DNA of 64,000 bases from DATBLY01 sp963705545 (GTDB lineage: Bacteria; Actinomycetota; UBA4738; HRBIN12). Under the pieces are notes generated by a model. The model had not been told where the DNA came from, did no database searches, and saw nothing but the letters and a program-made list of their open reading frames with translations. This document shows positions 25,779 through 34,157 of this stretch, one piece after another; within the stretch, counting starts at the first letter, position 1; the number at the start of each line of letters is the position of its first letter. The stretch spans positions 1,240,001-1,304,000 of the forward strand of contig CAVPJX010000001.1 in the NCBI GenBank assembly GCA_963705545.1. Direction: 5' to 3'. A program made the translations under genes and the position numbers.

Positions 25779-26623
25779 GCCGAGGGACCGAGCCCCTCGC
25801 GAGGTCGGCCGGGATCGAGCGGCGTCGGCGGCTCGATCGCCTCGAGCACCACCGCGCGTCCGACCACCAGCCCCAGCGTCTCGGCGGCGCTCCCGCTGTT
25901 CACGACCAGCGCCACCTGACCCTGCGAGTCGAGCAGCGCGGCGACCGCGCCCGGCGGAACGTCCGAGAAGATCCCCACGCGGGGGATCACGCGGCCGCCG
26001 ACCGACATCGTGTCGCCGATCCCCGCGGCTTCGAGATCCTCCGCCCGGGCGTTCAGCTGCACGTTGCCGAAACCGTCCACGCCCAGCACCCTCGCGCCGA
26101 TCGCGCCGGCCGCCACCATGGGGCCGGGCATCTCGAGCGTGCGGAGGGTCTCGGGATCGATGGCGGGACCGAGCGCGTCCGGTGCGAGGCCGCGGGCGAG
26201 GTGTGCCGCGGCCGGCGCGAAGACGTCCCGGCCGTGGAAGGTTCGCGACACGGGGCGCAGCACGACGTCGTCGGCGCGGACCTCGACGACGCCGGCGACG
26301 CCCCCCAGCTCGTCCCACGCGAACGACAGGAGCCCGTTGTCGGGTCCGACGAGGTCCACCCCGGAAGTCGTCTGCACCGCGATCGCCCGGCGCTCCGATC
26401 CGACGCCGGGATCGACGACCGCGAGGTACACCGCATCGTCGGGGAGGTACGGGACCGAGCGACCGAGCGTGATCGCGCCGCGAAGGACGTCCTGTCGGGG
26501 TACCGCGTGCGACAGGTCGATCACGCGAGACCCCGGCGCGATGCGGGCCATGACGCCGTGGCACACGCCGACGAACTCGTCGGCCAGGCCGTAGTCGGTG
26601 AGGAAGACGATCGGACGGCTCAT
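25775..26623 (-). CDS. SAM hydroxide adenosyltransferase / SAM hydrolase (DUF62)
   Basis: This 282-residue enzyme of the DUF62 family hydrolyses S-adenosylmethionine to adenosine and methionine. It opens with IVFLTDYGLADEFVGVCHGVM and has the conserved Asp-Arg-His residues in VVDPGVGSERRA and SRTFHGRDVFAPAAAHLA, plus LVGPDNGLLS. ATG 26623 overlaps the hydrolase stop by 4 nt. The fluorinase fold is shared, but fluorinases need an extra loop not obvious here. Confidence 0.88.
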   Translation of the reverse strand: MSRPIVFLTDYGLADEFVGVCHGVMARIAPGSRVIDLSHAVPRQDVLRGAITLGRSVPYLPDDAVYLAVVDPGVGSERRAIAVQTTSGVDLVGPDNGLLSFAWDELGGVAGVVEVRADDVVLRPVSRTFHGRDVFAPAAAHLARGLAPDALGPAIDPETLRTLEMPGPMVAAGAIGARVLGVDGFGNVQLNARAEDLEAAGIGDTMSVGGRVIPRVGIFSDVPPGAVAALLDSQGQVALVVNSGSAAETLGLVVGRAVVLEAIEPPTPLDPGRPREGLGPSA

Positions 26624-27375
26624 GTCGCGGGGAGGTGCTGCGCGAGCCATCCGAGGATCAGGTTCCGGGCGATCTCGGCCTGGTTGCCGGTCAGCAGGTC
26701 CGTCCCATGGTCGCCGGTCGTCAGGATCTCGACCCGCTTCGGGGGCAGGCCTTGGTCGTAGAGGCGCTGCGCGACCTCGGCCGCGGATCCGTCCGATACG
26801 CCCGCGAGATGGAGCTTCGCCGCCGTGATGCGCTGGATGGTCTCCGGCGTCGCCGCCAGGCCATCGATCGCGTCGGGGGCCGAGAGCGTGATGACCACGT
26901 CGATCTCGTCGCCGAGCTCCGACGCCACGACGAGGGACGCCGTCCCGCCCATGCTCGCCCCGACCAGCCCGACGTGGCGGACCCCCTGGGAGCGGAGGAA
27001 CTCGACGGCTCCCTGGACGTCCTGCCAGATCGCACCGACGTCCTTCTCGCCCTCCGAGCACCCCGCGGCTCCGCCGGGGCAGTAGCCGCGGAAGTCGAAC
27101 GTCACGGCACGGTACCCCGAGCCCCCGAGGCGATCGGCGAAGTCGAACCAGGAGCTCTGATCCGCCGGAAGCATGTGCGCGAGGACGATGCCGGCCGTTG
27201 CCGAGTCGGGCCCGAAGAGGCGTCCGCTCAGCTCGACCCCGTCGGTCGATGCGAAGGTCACCGCCGTCGAGTCCTCGAGCGCCTGCTGGCGGATCTCGTC
27301 GGACTGGTTGCAGCCTGCGAGGGCGACGAGCGCGGTCACGATGATGACGATCCGGAACCGATCGAGCGCGCGCAC
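26620..27375 (-). CDS. Alpha/beta hydrolase lipoprotein
   Basis: This 251-residue protein has a lipoprotein signal (IVTALVALAGC, Cys about 22) and an alpha/beta-hydrolase domain with the nucleophile elbow GLVGASMGGTA, an acidic residue in LSAPDAIDG and a C-terminal His in TTGDHGTDLL. It resembles small dienelactone-hydrolase-like lipases. GTG 27375 is the start. It is translationally coupled to the SAM hydrolase gene. Confidence 0.82.
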   Translation of the reverse strand: MRALDRFRIVIIVTALVALAGCNQSDEIRQQALEDSTAVTFASTDGVELSGRLFGPDSATAGIVLAHMLPADQSSWFDFADRLGGSGYRAVTFDFRGYCPGGAAGCSEGEKDVGAIWQDVQGAVEFLRSQGVRHVGLVGASMGGTASLVVASELGDEIDVVITLSAPDAIDGLAATPETIQRITAAKLHLAGVSDGSAAEVAQRLYDQGLPPKRVEILTTGDHGTDLLTGNQAEIARNLILGWLAQHLPAT

Positions 27376-27388
27376 GGCGACCGCTGGG

Positions 27389-27490
27389 CTACTTGCCCAG
27401 CTTCATGCGCTGATGCCGCGTGCGCTTGAGGAGCTTCTTGTGCTTCTTCTTGCGCATCTTCTTGCGGCGCTTCTTGATCAGCGAGGGCAA
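27389..27490 (-). CDS. bS22-type ribosomal protein (AURKAIP1/COX24 family, 33 residues)
   Basis: The frame from TTG 27490 to TAG 27389 encodes MPSLIKKRRKKMRKKKHKKL and ends in KLGK, 33 residues in all. This closely matches the small actinobacterial 30S protein first seen in mycobacterial ribosome structures. No ATG or GTG is available in the frame, and an AAAGG sequence lies 8 nt upstream of the TTG. In mycobacteria the same gene lies next to an excisionase-type HTH gene, as here. Confidence 0.88.
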   Translation of the reverse strand: MPSLIKKRRKKMRKKKHKKLLKRTRHQRMKLGK

Positions 27491-27502
27491 GCGTTCAGCC
27501 TT

Positions 27503-28393
27503 TCACTCGGTTCCGAACAGGTTCCGGAGATCGACCCGCTTCGCGCGGTTCTGCGCCTCCAGGCGGACGGATCCCAGTCTAAGCGCCTTGGGCGGCTCTG
27601 CCACGGGCGAGATCAGCCGGAGCACCCCGTCGGCGGCCACGTACTCGAGGTAACCGATCCCGGGGGTCCCGCCCGCCCCGTCCGACAGACCCACCAGGAG
27701 CCGGTCGAGCTGCGACAGGTCGAACAGCGGGGGCAGCGCGGGCATGAACACCGTCGGCCGGATCCGGAAGCGTTGGAGCTCGCCCGCGAAGTACCGAGCC
27801 ATCATCCGCTCGCGATGCTCGGCGCGTTGCTCGACGCTCGTCGGTACCACCGAGGGATGGACCCCGAGGGCGACCACGTCGATCCCGAAGAACCGATCGA
27901 TCACGCCGAGGATCGGCGCCAGCTCCTCCCCACGCTGCAGGCCCACGATCAGGTCCGGTTCGAGCAGATCCACCATGTGGTACTTCGCGAGCTGACCGTA
28001 GATGCCCGACACCGGGCCGCTCGTGTCCACCACCACGAGGTCCGCCCCGTCCAGTCGGGCCCGATCGTGCAGCCGGGACATCCCCGCCACGAGGGGCAGG
28101 AGGTAGCCCTCGGACGAGGTCGACCCCACGAAGGCGAGGCGGTCGGCGTCGGCGAGCCGGTCGAGCGTCAGGTCGTCGGGGGACCGGACGTGCTTGAGGC
28201 CGACCGTGGCCGGTGGCCCCACGGTCTTCTGCCCGACGTCGGCGTCGAGGTACGCGACCGAGCGGCCGAGCGTGAGCGCGTACGCCGCGATCGCGCGAGC
28301 GAGCGTGCTCTTCCCGGCGTCCAGGCCGCCGACGAACAGCACGGTGTGCGCGTCACGGGCGGCTCGGTCTACGAGCCGGTCGTGCTCGTTCAG
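27503..28393 (-). CDS. Clp1-like P-loop NTPase, putative polynucleotide kinase
   Basis: This protein of about 296 residues has a Walker A loop VGGLDAGKSTLARAIAA right at the start, a DADVGQKTVGPPATVGL loop and VVDTSGPVSG (Walker B), all as in Clp1/Grc3-type RNA 5'-kinases. The usual GTG (28342) would begin inside the beta strand before the P-loop. A CTG at 28393, 6 nt after a perfect AGGAGG, restores the missing N-terminal strand and is my preferred start. The substrate is unknown. Confidence 0.75.
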   Translation of the reverse strand: MNEHDRLVDRAARDAHTVLFVGGLDAGKSTLARAIAAYALTLGRSVAYLDADVGQKTVGPPATVGLKHVRSPDDLTLDRLADADRLAFVGSTSSEGYLLPLVAGMSRLHDRARLDGADLVVVDTSGPVSGIYGQLAKYHMVDLLEPDLIVGLQRGEELAPILGVIDRFFGIDVVALGVHPSVVPTSVEQRAEHRERMMARYFAGELQRFRIRPTVFMPALPPLFDLSQLDRLLVGLSDGAGGTPGIGYLEYVAADGVLRLISPVAEPPKALRLGSVRLEAQNRAKRVDLRNLFGTE

Positions 28394-28445
28394 GGTGCGC
28401 CTCCTCCGCCCTTCCGCGGAGGTCGGCGGCTGCCGTGCGCGGTGG

Positions 28446-28643
28446 CTACCCCGCCTCGGTGTATCGCTCGGTCAGGTAGCTATGGATGTCTTCCTCGCGG
28501 AGCCGATAGCTCCGTCCCACCCGCAGGGCGGGCATCTCTCCGGTCTTGATCAATCGGTAGACGGTCATCCGGGATACGCGCAAGAGGTCCGCGACCTCGT
28601 TCACGGTCAACAGCCGAGCCTCGGTGAAGGGTTCTCTCCTCAC
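28446..28643 (-). CDS. Excisionase-type (MerR/BldC-like) helix-turn-helix protein
   Basis: This 65-residue protein consists of a winged HTH: LLTVNEVADLLRVSRMTVYRLIKTG followed by MPALRVGRSYRLREEDIHSYL. Such proteins are found with bS22 in many actinobacteria and may regulate transcription. GTG 28643 is the start assigned; an internal start is possible. Homologues are often named excisionase, but no integrase is present here. Confidence 0.85.
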   Translation of the reverse strand: MRREPFTEARLLTVNEVADLLRVSRMTVYRLIKTGEMPALRVGRSYRLREEDIHSYLTERYTEAG

Positions 28644-28718
28644 GGGGCGCCATACTAGGGGAACCCCCCGACCCGCGGATAGCCCCTCTTCCGCGGCTGG
28701 TCAGGCGGCCCGTGCGGC

Positions 28719-29567
28719 TCAGGCGCGCGGGAACCGAGCGGCGATGGCCTGCAGGCATGGCCAGTAGGCGTCCGGCGCCACGTGGTCGTCCATCACGACC
28801 ACGACCTCGGTCCGGCGCTGGGCTTTCGCGAGGATCAGGGCGGGGTCGTTCACATCGGCCACCGAGAGCGTCTCGATCCCGGCTTCGATCGCGGCGCCGG
28901 CGAACCCGTGGTCGGCGAGGACCAGATCGGGGGCCACGGCTCGGAGGATGCGCTCCATCGCCGCGGGGCTGTGCGTGTGGCGGGGCTCGCGCCCGTCGGT
29001 GAGGAGCGAAACGCCGTCGAACCGGTCCACGAACCAGTCGTGCGGGAGGTGCGGATCACGCCAGCGGAGATCGTTCGGCGGGGCGAGCACCTCGGCCCCG
29101 TTGGCCGCCGCGAGACCCGCGATCTCGCGGTACAGGAGCGACAGCCCGATCGGGTGACCGGTGGCCACGAGGAGCGTCCGGCGGTCGCGGGCCGCGGCGC
29201 CGAGCCGATCGCCGAGCGCCTCGCACTCGGCCAGGATCGGTTCTGGCCGGATGTCCACCGGACCGTACCGTGCCTCATGATCGATCGGCGCGCCGGCCGC
29301 ATCGGCGACCAGGTCGAGGATCCGGTCCAGGTCGAACGCGCCGGGCAGCCCCGAGAGGCCGAACAGCTTGTCGGGATCGCCCTCGTTCAGCATCAGGGCG
29401 TTGCCGCGGACGTTGTCGAGCGGGTGGGTCGCCGTCCCCGCCACCCCGCCCGCGAGCAGGCCGCGCAGGAGTTCGTCGCGAGGGTATGCCCGTGTCCGCC
29501 ACCGCTCGTCGAGCACCGGGAGTCGAGCCGCATGGGCTGCGATAACGTCGGACGTCCGGCCGGCCAT
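28719..29567 (-). CDS. Actinobacterial phosphatase-like protein
   Basis: This 282-residue protein resembles an actinobacterial family annotated as phosphatase: LFVATGHPIGLSLLYREIA-type core, THSPAAMERIL, LVLADHGFAGAAIEAGIETLSVADVNDPALILAK and VVMDDHVAPDAYWP. I recognise the pattern but not the reaction. It is followed on the minus strand by the HTH, P-loop and bS22 genes. ATG 29567 is the start. Confidence 0.6.
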   Translation of the reverse strand: MAGRTSDVIAAHAARLPVLDERWRTRAYPRDELLRGLLAGGVAGTATHPLDNVRGNALMLNEGDPDKLFGLSGLPGAFDLDRILDLVADAAGAPIDHEARYGPVDIRPEPILAECEALGDRLGAAARDRRTLLVATGHPIGLSLLYREIAGLAAANGAEVLAPPNDLRWRDPHLPHDWFVDRFDGVSLLTDGREPRHTHSPAAMERILRAVAPDLVLADHGFAGAAIEAGIETLSVADVNDPALILAKAQRRTEVVVVMDDHVAPDAYWPCLQAIAARFPRA

Positions 29568-29594
29568 CGTGGCCCGCCATCGTAGGGGGGATCC

Positions 29595-30401
29595 GTGGAG
29601 CTGAAGGGCGCGGTGGCGGTCGTCACCGGGGCGTCGGCCGGGATCGGCGAGGCGACGGCGGTCGCGTTCGCGCAGCGAGGCGCCACGGTCGTGCTCGCCG
29701 CGCGCCGGCTGGATCGACTCGAAGAGCTGGCCGACCGGATCGAACGCGCCGGGGGCCGAGCCCTCGCCCTGCGCTGCGACGTCGTCGACGCCGAGCAGCT
29801 GGCGCGCCTCGAGAGTGTCGTCCGGGAAGCCTTCGGCGGCACCGACGTGCTCGTGAACAACGCGGGCGTCCCCGGGGGCGGACGGTTCGAGGACCTCACG
29901 TTCGACCAGATCGATGCGATCGTGCGCGTGAACCTGATCGGCGTGATGTTCGGGACGCGGGCGTTCCTACCCGGGATGGTCCGCCGCGGGCGCGGGCATG
30001 TCGTCAACGTCGCGTCGCTGGCGGGCCGGTTCGCCGGCCCGGGCGCCGCCGTCTACACCGCCACGAAACACGGGGTGGTGGCGTTCTCGGAATCCCTCAA
30101 CTACGAGACCGAGGAGCGAGGGGTCCGCGTGACCTCGGTGAACCCGGGGTTCGTCGCCACGGAGGGCTTCCCCCAGGACCACCTCGACCCGCGGCTCGTG
30201 CTGCCGGTGGAGCGGGTGACGCGGGCGATCGTGCGCGTGGTCCGCGACGGGATCGCGCCCGAGTATTCGATCCCGCGGTGGCTGGGTCCGCTCCAGGCCT
30301 TCCGCGTCCTCACGCCGCCGCTCTACCGATGGGGGATCCGCACGATCCGCGACCAGGGCTACCGTGCCACCCGGCCCCGCGATCGGCCCGACGCGGGGTG
30401 A
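29595..30401 (+). CDS. Short-chain dehydrogenase/reductase
   Basis: This 268-residue classical SDR has the cofactor loop VTGASAGIGEAT, the NNAG motif, a catalytic Ser (NVASLAGRF) and the YTATKHG Tyr-Lys pair. A basic patch after beta-2 (AARRLDRLEEL) suggests NADP(H). The substrate is unknown. GTG 29595 lies 27 nt from the divergent phosphatase-like gene. Confidence 0.9.
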   Translation: MELKGAVAVVTGASAGIGEATAVAFAQRGATVVLAARRLDRLEELADRIERAGGRALALRCDVVDAEQLARLESVVREAFGGTDVLVNNAGVPGGGRFEDLTFDQIDAIVRVNLIGVMFGTRAFLPGMVRRGRGHVVNVASLAGRFAGPGAAVYTATKHGVVAFSESLNYETEERGVRVTSVNPGFVATEGFPQDHLDPRLVLPVERVTRAIVRVVRDGIAPEYSIPRWLGPLQAFRVLTPPLYRWGIRTIRDQGYRATRPRDRPDAG

Positions 30402-30520
30402 GCCGGTTTCCGGGACCGGCGCCCGCGCGGTAGCGTCGGAGCGATGGACGAGGTCAGGTTCGACACGGTCGCGATCACGATGGCCCTCGATCCGGAACCC
30501 CGACCGAGCGACGGGGCCGG

Positions 30521-30829
30521 GTGAGCACGGCCGCGAAGACGGGCACCGCACCGGTCGAGGTGGACCGGCCGATCGGCGACGAGGTCGTCGAGCCAGACCG
30601 CCCGTGGCTCGTGATCGTCTGGAACGACCCGGTGAACCTGATGTCGTACGTGACGTGGGTGTTCCAGAAACTCTTCGGCTACAGCCGTCGCAAGGCCGAG
30701 CGGCTGATGTGGGACGTCCACACGAAGGGCAGGGCCGTCGTGTCGAGCGGACCCCGGGAGAAGGCCGAGTTCGACGTGTCGCGCCTGCACGCCCACGGGC
30801 TCTGGGCGACGATGGAGAAGGACCGCTGA
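30521..30829 (+). CDS. clpS: ATP-dependent Clp protease adaptor ClpS
   Basis: This 102-residue adaptor delivers N-degron substrates to ClpAP/ClpCP. The core shows [52 protein letters not shown] and a final helix. GTG 30521 overlaps the TGA of a 26-codon frame upstream, and the 3' end overlaps the DUF2017 ATG by 1 nt. The clpS-DUF2017 pair is conserved in actinobacteria. Confidence 0.95.
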   Translation: MSTAAKTGTAPVEVDRPIGDEVVEPDRPWLVIVWNDPVNLMSYVTWVFQKLFGYSRRKAERLMWDVHTKGRAVVSSGPREKAEFDVSRLHAHGLWATMEKDR

Positions 30830-31365
30830 TGCCGCGACACCTCATCAAGCGCACGCGGCGCGGGTACGAGCTGCGGCTCGGCCCCGACGAACGTGAGGTC
30901 CTCCGTGGGCTCCCCGCACAGCTCCGTCAGCTGCTCGAGGAGGAGAGCCCGTCGAGCGACGCGGCGATGGCTCGTCTGTACCCGCCCGCCTACCCCGACG
31001 ATCCGCTGCGGAACCTCGAGTTCGAGATGGTGGCGGGCGACGAACTCACGAAGCAGCGCCTGGCCGCGATCGAGACGATGGAACGCTCGCTCGAGTCCGA
31101 ACGGCTCACCGAAGACGAGCTCACGGCCTGGATCGGGGTCGTGAACGACCTGCGACTCGTGCTGGGAACGCGGCTCGAGATCACCGAGGAGACGCGGGAA
31201 CAGGACTTCCCGCAGGACGATCCGCGCCGCTCGGCGTTCACCCTGTACGCCTACCTCACCTACTTGGTGGACGAGGGCGTCGGCGCACTCTCGGGCGTCT
31301 CTGGGATCAGGACCGGACCCGACGACGGCGGCGGCGGCGGCGGCGGCGAGGACGCGACGCTCTAG
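30829..31365 (+). CDS. DUF2017 family protein
   Basis: This 178-residue alpha-helical acidic protein follows clpS with a 1-nt overlap (TGATG), the order known from mycobacteria. Conserved parts are the ARLYPPAYPDDP motif and the helix with AYLTYLVDEGV. The C-terminus is a run of seven glycines encoded by a GGC repeat at 31326-31348. Function is unknown, but the pairing suggests a link to ClpS-dependent proteolysis. Confidence 0.88.
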   Translation: MPRHLIKRTRRGYELRLGPDEREVLRGLPAQLRQLLEEESPSSDAAMARLYPPAYPDDPLRNLEFEMVAGDELTKQRLAAIETMERSLESERLTEDELTAWIGVVNDLRLVLGTRLEITEETREQDFPQDDPRRSAFTLYAYLTYLVDEGVGALSGVSGIRTGPDDGGGGGGGEDATL

Positions 31366-31376
31366 TCTGGCTCAGA

Positions 31377-31562
31377 CTACTTGCCGGAGCGATCCCGTCG
31401 GAACAGCCGGGAGAAGAAGCCGGAGCGTCGGGGATCGTGGGCGTGCAGCTGCTCGTCCATCTCGTGTCGGCGCGCGGCCTCCTCCAGCTCGCGCTCCTCG
31501 ATCCGGGACGAACCCTCCCCCTCTGGTCGACCCGGCATCGCGTTGATCCCGCGTCCGGTCAC
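31377..31562 (-). CDS. Small hydrophilic protein (61 residues), hypothetical
   Basis: This short frame has a charged helix (EERELEEAARRHEMDEQLHAHDP) and a basic amphipathic tail (FFSRLFRRDR). It is convergent with DUF2017 (11 nt apart) and 70 nt downstream of pyruvate kinase. I prefer it over the overlapping GC-rich frame because the composition looks real. No family is recognised. Confidence 0.4.
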   Translation of the reverse strand: MTGRGINAMPGRPEGEGSSRIEERELEEAARRHEMDEQLHAHDPRRSGFFSRLFRRDRSGK

Positions 31563-31632
31563 GAACCCACACTATGCGTCGATCGAGTGACGAACAAGGC
31601 TCGCGGGCCCTTCGGCTCTGGCGCTCGACCGC

Positions 31633-33066
31633 TCAGCGGACCGGCGAGCCAACGACGTGCACCTTGACCATGTTCGTGGTCGTCTTGCCGGCCGGGGACG
31701 CCGCGGCCATGACCACGTGGTCGCCGTCGCCGGCGAGCGCGTGTTCGACCAGCCCGCGATCCATCAGCGAGATCATCTCGTCGGTGTCGGCGGGCGGGAC
31801 GGCCGGGAGTGGACGCACGCCCCACAGCAGCTCCGTGCCTCGCCGAACGCCGGCGTCCGGGATGAAGGCGAAGACCGGCACGCTCGGACGTTCGGCGGCC
31901 AGCAGCCTGGCCGTGCGTCCCGTCTCCGTGTAACACGTGATCGCGACGGCCACGGGGTCCTCGTCGACGATCGCGGCGGCCGCATGGGCGACGGCGGCCC
32001 CCACGCCCGCATGCATGCAGTCGGGCTCGCGCGTGCGGTACTCGGTCCCGCGCTCCTCGGCCGCGCGCACGATCCGGATCGCCGCCGACGCCGCCTCGAA
32101 CGGGTACTCGCCGATCGCGGTCTCGCCCGACAGCATGATCGCGTCGGCGCCGTCCAGGACGGCGTTCGCGACGTCGGTCGCCTCGGCACGGGTGGGGCGC
32201 GGGGCGTGGATCATCGACTCGAGCATCTGGGTCGCGACGATGGATGGCCTGCCGGCCCTGCGGGCCGCGAGGAGCAGGTCCTTCTGGAGCAGCGGGATCT
32301 CCTCCATCGGCAGCTCGACCCCCAGGTCGCCCCGGGCCACCATCAGCCCGTCGGCCACCTCCAGGATCCGGTCGATCTGGTCGACGGCCGGCTTCGTCTC
32401 GATCTTCGCCACGATCGGCACGGCCCGCTCCCCCATCGCATCGCGTAGCTCGTCCACGTCGGCGGCCTCTCGGACGAACGATTGCGCCACGAGGTCGACG
32501 CCGAGCTCGAGCATCACGGACAGCGCCGCACGGTCGCGATCGGTGACGGCCGGGAGCCCGAGGCGCTCCGCCGGGACGTTCACCCCCTGATGGGAGCGGA
32601 CCACCCCGCCACGCACGCACTCGGTGACCACGGTCGCTCCCTCGAGCGCGACGACGACCAGTTCGACGGCGCCGTCGGCAAGCAGGATCCGGTCCCCCTC
32701 GCGCAGGTCGCCGGCGAGGCCCGGATACGTCGTCGTCGTTCCGCCCGCGTCCCCGTCGCCCTCCGGGCGGAGGCGGAAGGCCTGGCTGGGCTGGAAGCGG
32801 AACGGATCGGGATCGAGCGACCCCAGCCGGACCTTGGGGCCGGGGAGGTCGGCGAGGATCGCGAGCGTGCGCCCGGTCTCGGCCTCCACGTCGCGGACGA
32901 TCGAGACGGAGCGGGCGTGATCGGCCGCCGAGCCGTGGGACGCGTTCAGGCGGAAGATCGTGGCGCCAGCGCGGGCCAGGCCACGCACCATCTTCGGGGT
33001 CGCGCTCGCCGGGCCCAGCGTGCACACGAGCTTCGTCCGGGGCTCGGTCGTCGGTCGCTCGGTCAT
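31633..33066 (-). CDS. pyk: Pyruvate kinase
   Basis: This 477-residue enzyme converts phosphoenolpyruvate and ADP to pyruvate and ATP. Motifs are KLVCTLGPASA, FRLNASHG, LADLPGPKVR, AKIETKPAVDQIDRIL, VARGDLGVELP, ATQMLESMIHAPRPTRAEATDVANAVLDGADAIMLSGETA. The C-terminal regulatory domain is complete. ATG 33066 overlaps the acuC-like stop (ATGA), so it is the last gene of the long minus-strand operon. The long open frame upstream is a shadow. Confidence 0.97.
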   Translation of the reverse strand: MTERPTTEPRTKLVCTLGPASATPKMVRGLARAGATIFRLNASHGSAADHARSVSIVRDVEAETGRTLAILADLPGPKVRLGSLDPDPFRFQPSQAFRLRPEGDGDAGGTTTTYPGLAGDLREGDRILLADGAVELVVVALEGATVVTECVRGGVVRSHQGVNVPAERLGLPAVTDRDRAALSVMLELGVDLVAQSFVREAADVDELRDAMGERAVPIVAKIETKPAVDQIDRILEVADGLMVARGDLGVELPMEEIPLLQKDLLLAARRAGRPSIVATQMLESMIHAPRPTRAEATDVANAVLDGADAIMLSGETAIGEYPFEAASAAIRIVRAAEERGTEYRTREPDCMHAGVGAAVAHAAAAIVDEDPVAVAITCYTETGRTARLLAAERPSVPVFAFIPDAGVRRGTELLWGVRPLPAVPPADTDEMISLMDRGLVEHALAGDGDHVVMAAASPAGKTTTNMVKVHVVGSPVR

Positions 33067-34157
33067 CGGGACGCTCCGGGCTCGCGCGGGACCGCGGACG
33101 GAGGGTCGGACAGCGTCACAGGCACCGCGTCCCGCAGCTGGAACTCCGCCTCCTCGATCCAGGCCTCGGGGAGCTCGTCCGGCAGCTCGACGCCCGCCAT
33201 CTCGGCAAAGTAGATCGTCCATGCCCGTGGCACGACCCGCGCCCACTGGTATCCGCCGCCACCCGTCGCGATCCACCGCCCGCCGGCGGCGCGGTGCGCC
33301 AGGTCGTGCAGCTCCTTCGCGGTCTCGCGGTACGCGCGGGTCGTGAGCTCGAACTGGGCGAGGGGGTCGAGGACGTGCGTGTCGCACCCGAGCTGCGTCA
33401 CCAGGACGTCCGGCGCGAAGCGTTCGACCTCCGCGGGCACGACCTGGCGGAACGCCGCGAGCCACTCGTCGTCACCGGTGAACGGCGGGAGGGGGACGTT
33501 CACCGCACTTCCCGGAGCGTTCGGGCCGCCGCGTTCGCTCGCATCGCCGGTGCCCGGGAAGAACCACGGCGCGAACTCGTGGATCGAGATCGTCAGGACA
33601 CGCGGGTCGTCGTAGAAGATGAACTGCGGCCCGTCGCCGTGATGGACGTCCACGTCGACGTACGCGACCCGATCCACCCCCTCCCGCAGGAGCCACGCGA
33701 TCGCCACCGCCGGGTCGTCGTACACGCAGAACCCCGACGCGCGCTCGGGCATCGCATGGTGCAGCCCGCCGGCCGCGTTGAAGGCGTGCGCCGCCTCGCC
33801 GGACCACACGGACCGCGCGGCCTCGACGGAGGCCCCGGCCACCACGGCGGCGGCCTCGTGCATCCCTTCGAAGATCGGGTTGTCGCCGGGCCCATAGCCG
33901 AAGCGGCCCCACGCGCCCTCCTCGCCATGCCCCGCACGCCGGGTCGCGTCCACGAACGCGGCGGAATGGACGAGCTCGATCGTGGCGTCGTCGGCGGCGT
34001 CCGCCGCGACGGTGCGGACGTGCGCCTCCCGATCCAGGCCGTAGGCCCGGATCAGCGACCAGGTGAGCAGCACCCGCTCCGGACGGAGCGGGTGCTGTGG
34101 TCCGTGGTCGTAGCGCCGGGCCTCCGGCGCGACGACGAGCGCGACGGACTCGCTCAC
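33063..34157 (-). CDS. acuC: AcuC-like histone-deacetylase family protein
   Basis: This 364-residue zinc deacetylase has AAGGLHHAMPERASGFCVYDD, the zinc and catalytic site YVDVDVHHGDGPQFIFY, TQLGCDTHVLDPL and GGGGYQWARVV. Family members deacetylate acetylated proteins (AcuC) or acetylpolyamines; the aminotransferase/ALDH neighbours make an acetylpolyamine amidohydrolase possible. GTG 34157 overlaps the aminotransferase stop. A perfect 13-bp inverted repeat lies within the coding sequence at 34068-34097. Confidence 0.85.
   Translation of the reverse strand: MSESVALVVAPEARRYDHGPQHPLRPERVLLTWSLIRAYGLDREAHVRTVAADAADDATIELVHSAAFVDATRRAGHGEEGAWGRFGYGPGDNPIFEGMHEAAAVVAGASVEAARSVWSGEAAHAFNAAGGLHHAMPERASGFCVYDDPAVAIAWLLREGVDRVAYVDVDVHHGDGPQFIFYDDPRVLTISIHEFAPWFFPGTGDASERGGPNAPGSAVNVPLPPFTGDDEWLAAFRQVVPAEVERFAPDVLVTQLGCDTHVLDPLAQFELTTRAYRETAKELHDLAHRAAGGRWIATGGGGYQWARVVPRAWTIYFAEMAGVELPDELPEAWIEEAEFQLRDAVPVTLSDPPSAVPREPGASR

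Noticed and set aside
28446..28643. Mobile element because the HTH gene is of the excisionase type
   Set aside because: No integrase, repeats or attachment sites are nearby, and this HTH gene belongs to a conserved chromosomal pair.
31326..31348. GGC trinucleotide run in the DUF2017 gene as a phase-variable repeat
   Set aside because: It encodes a polyglycine tail in frame; length changes by three would not switch the gene off.
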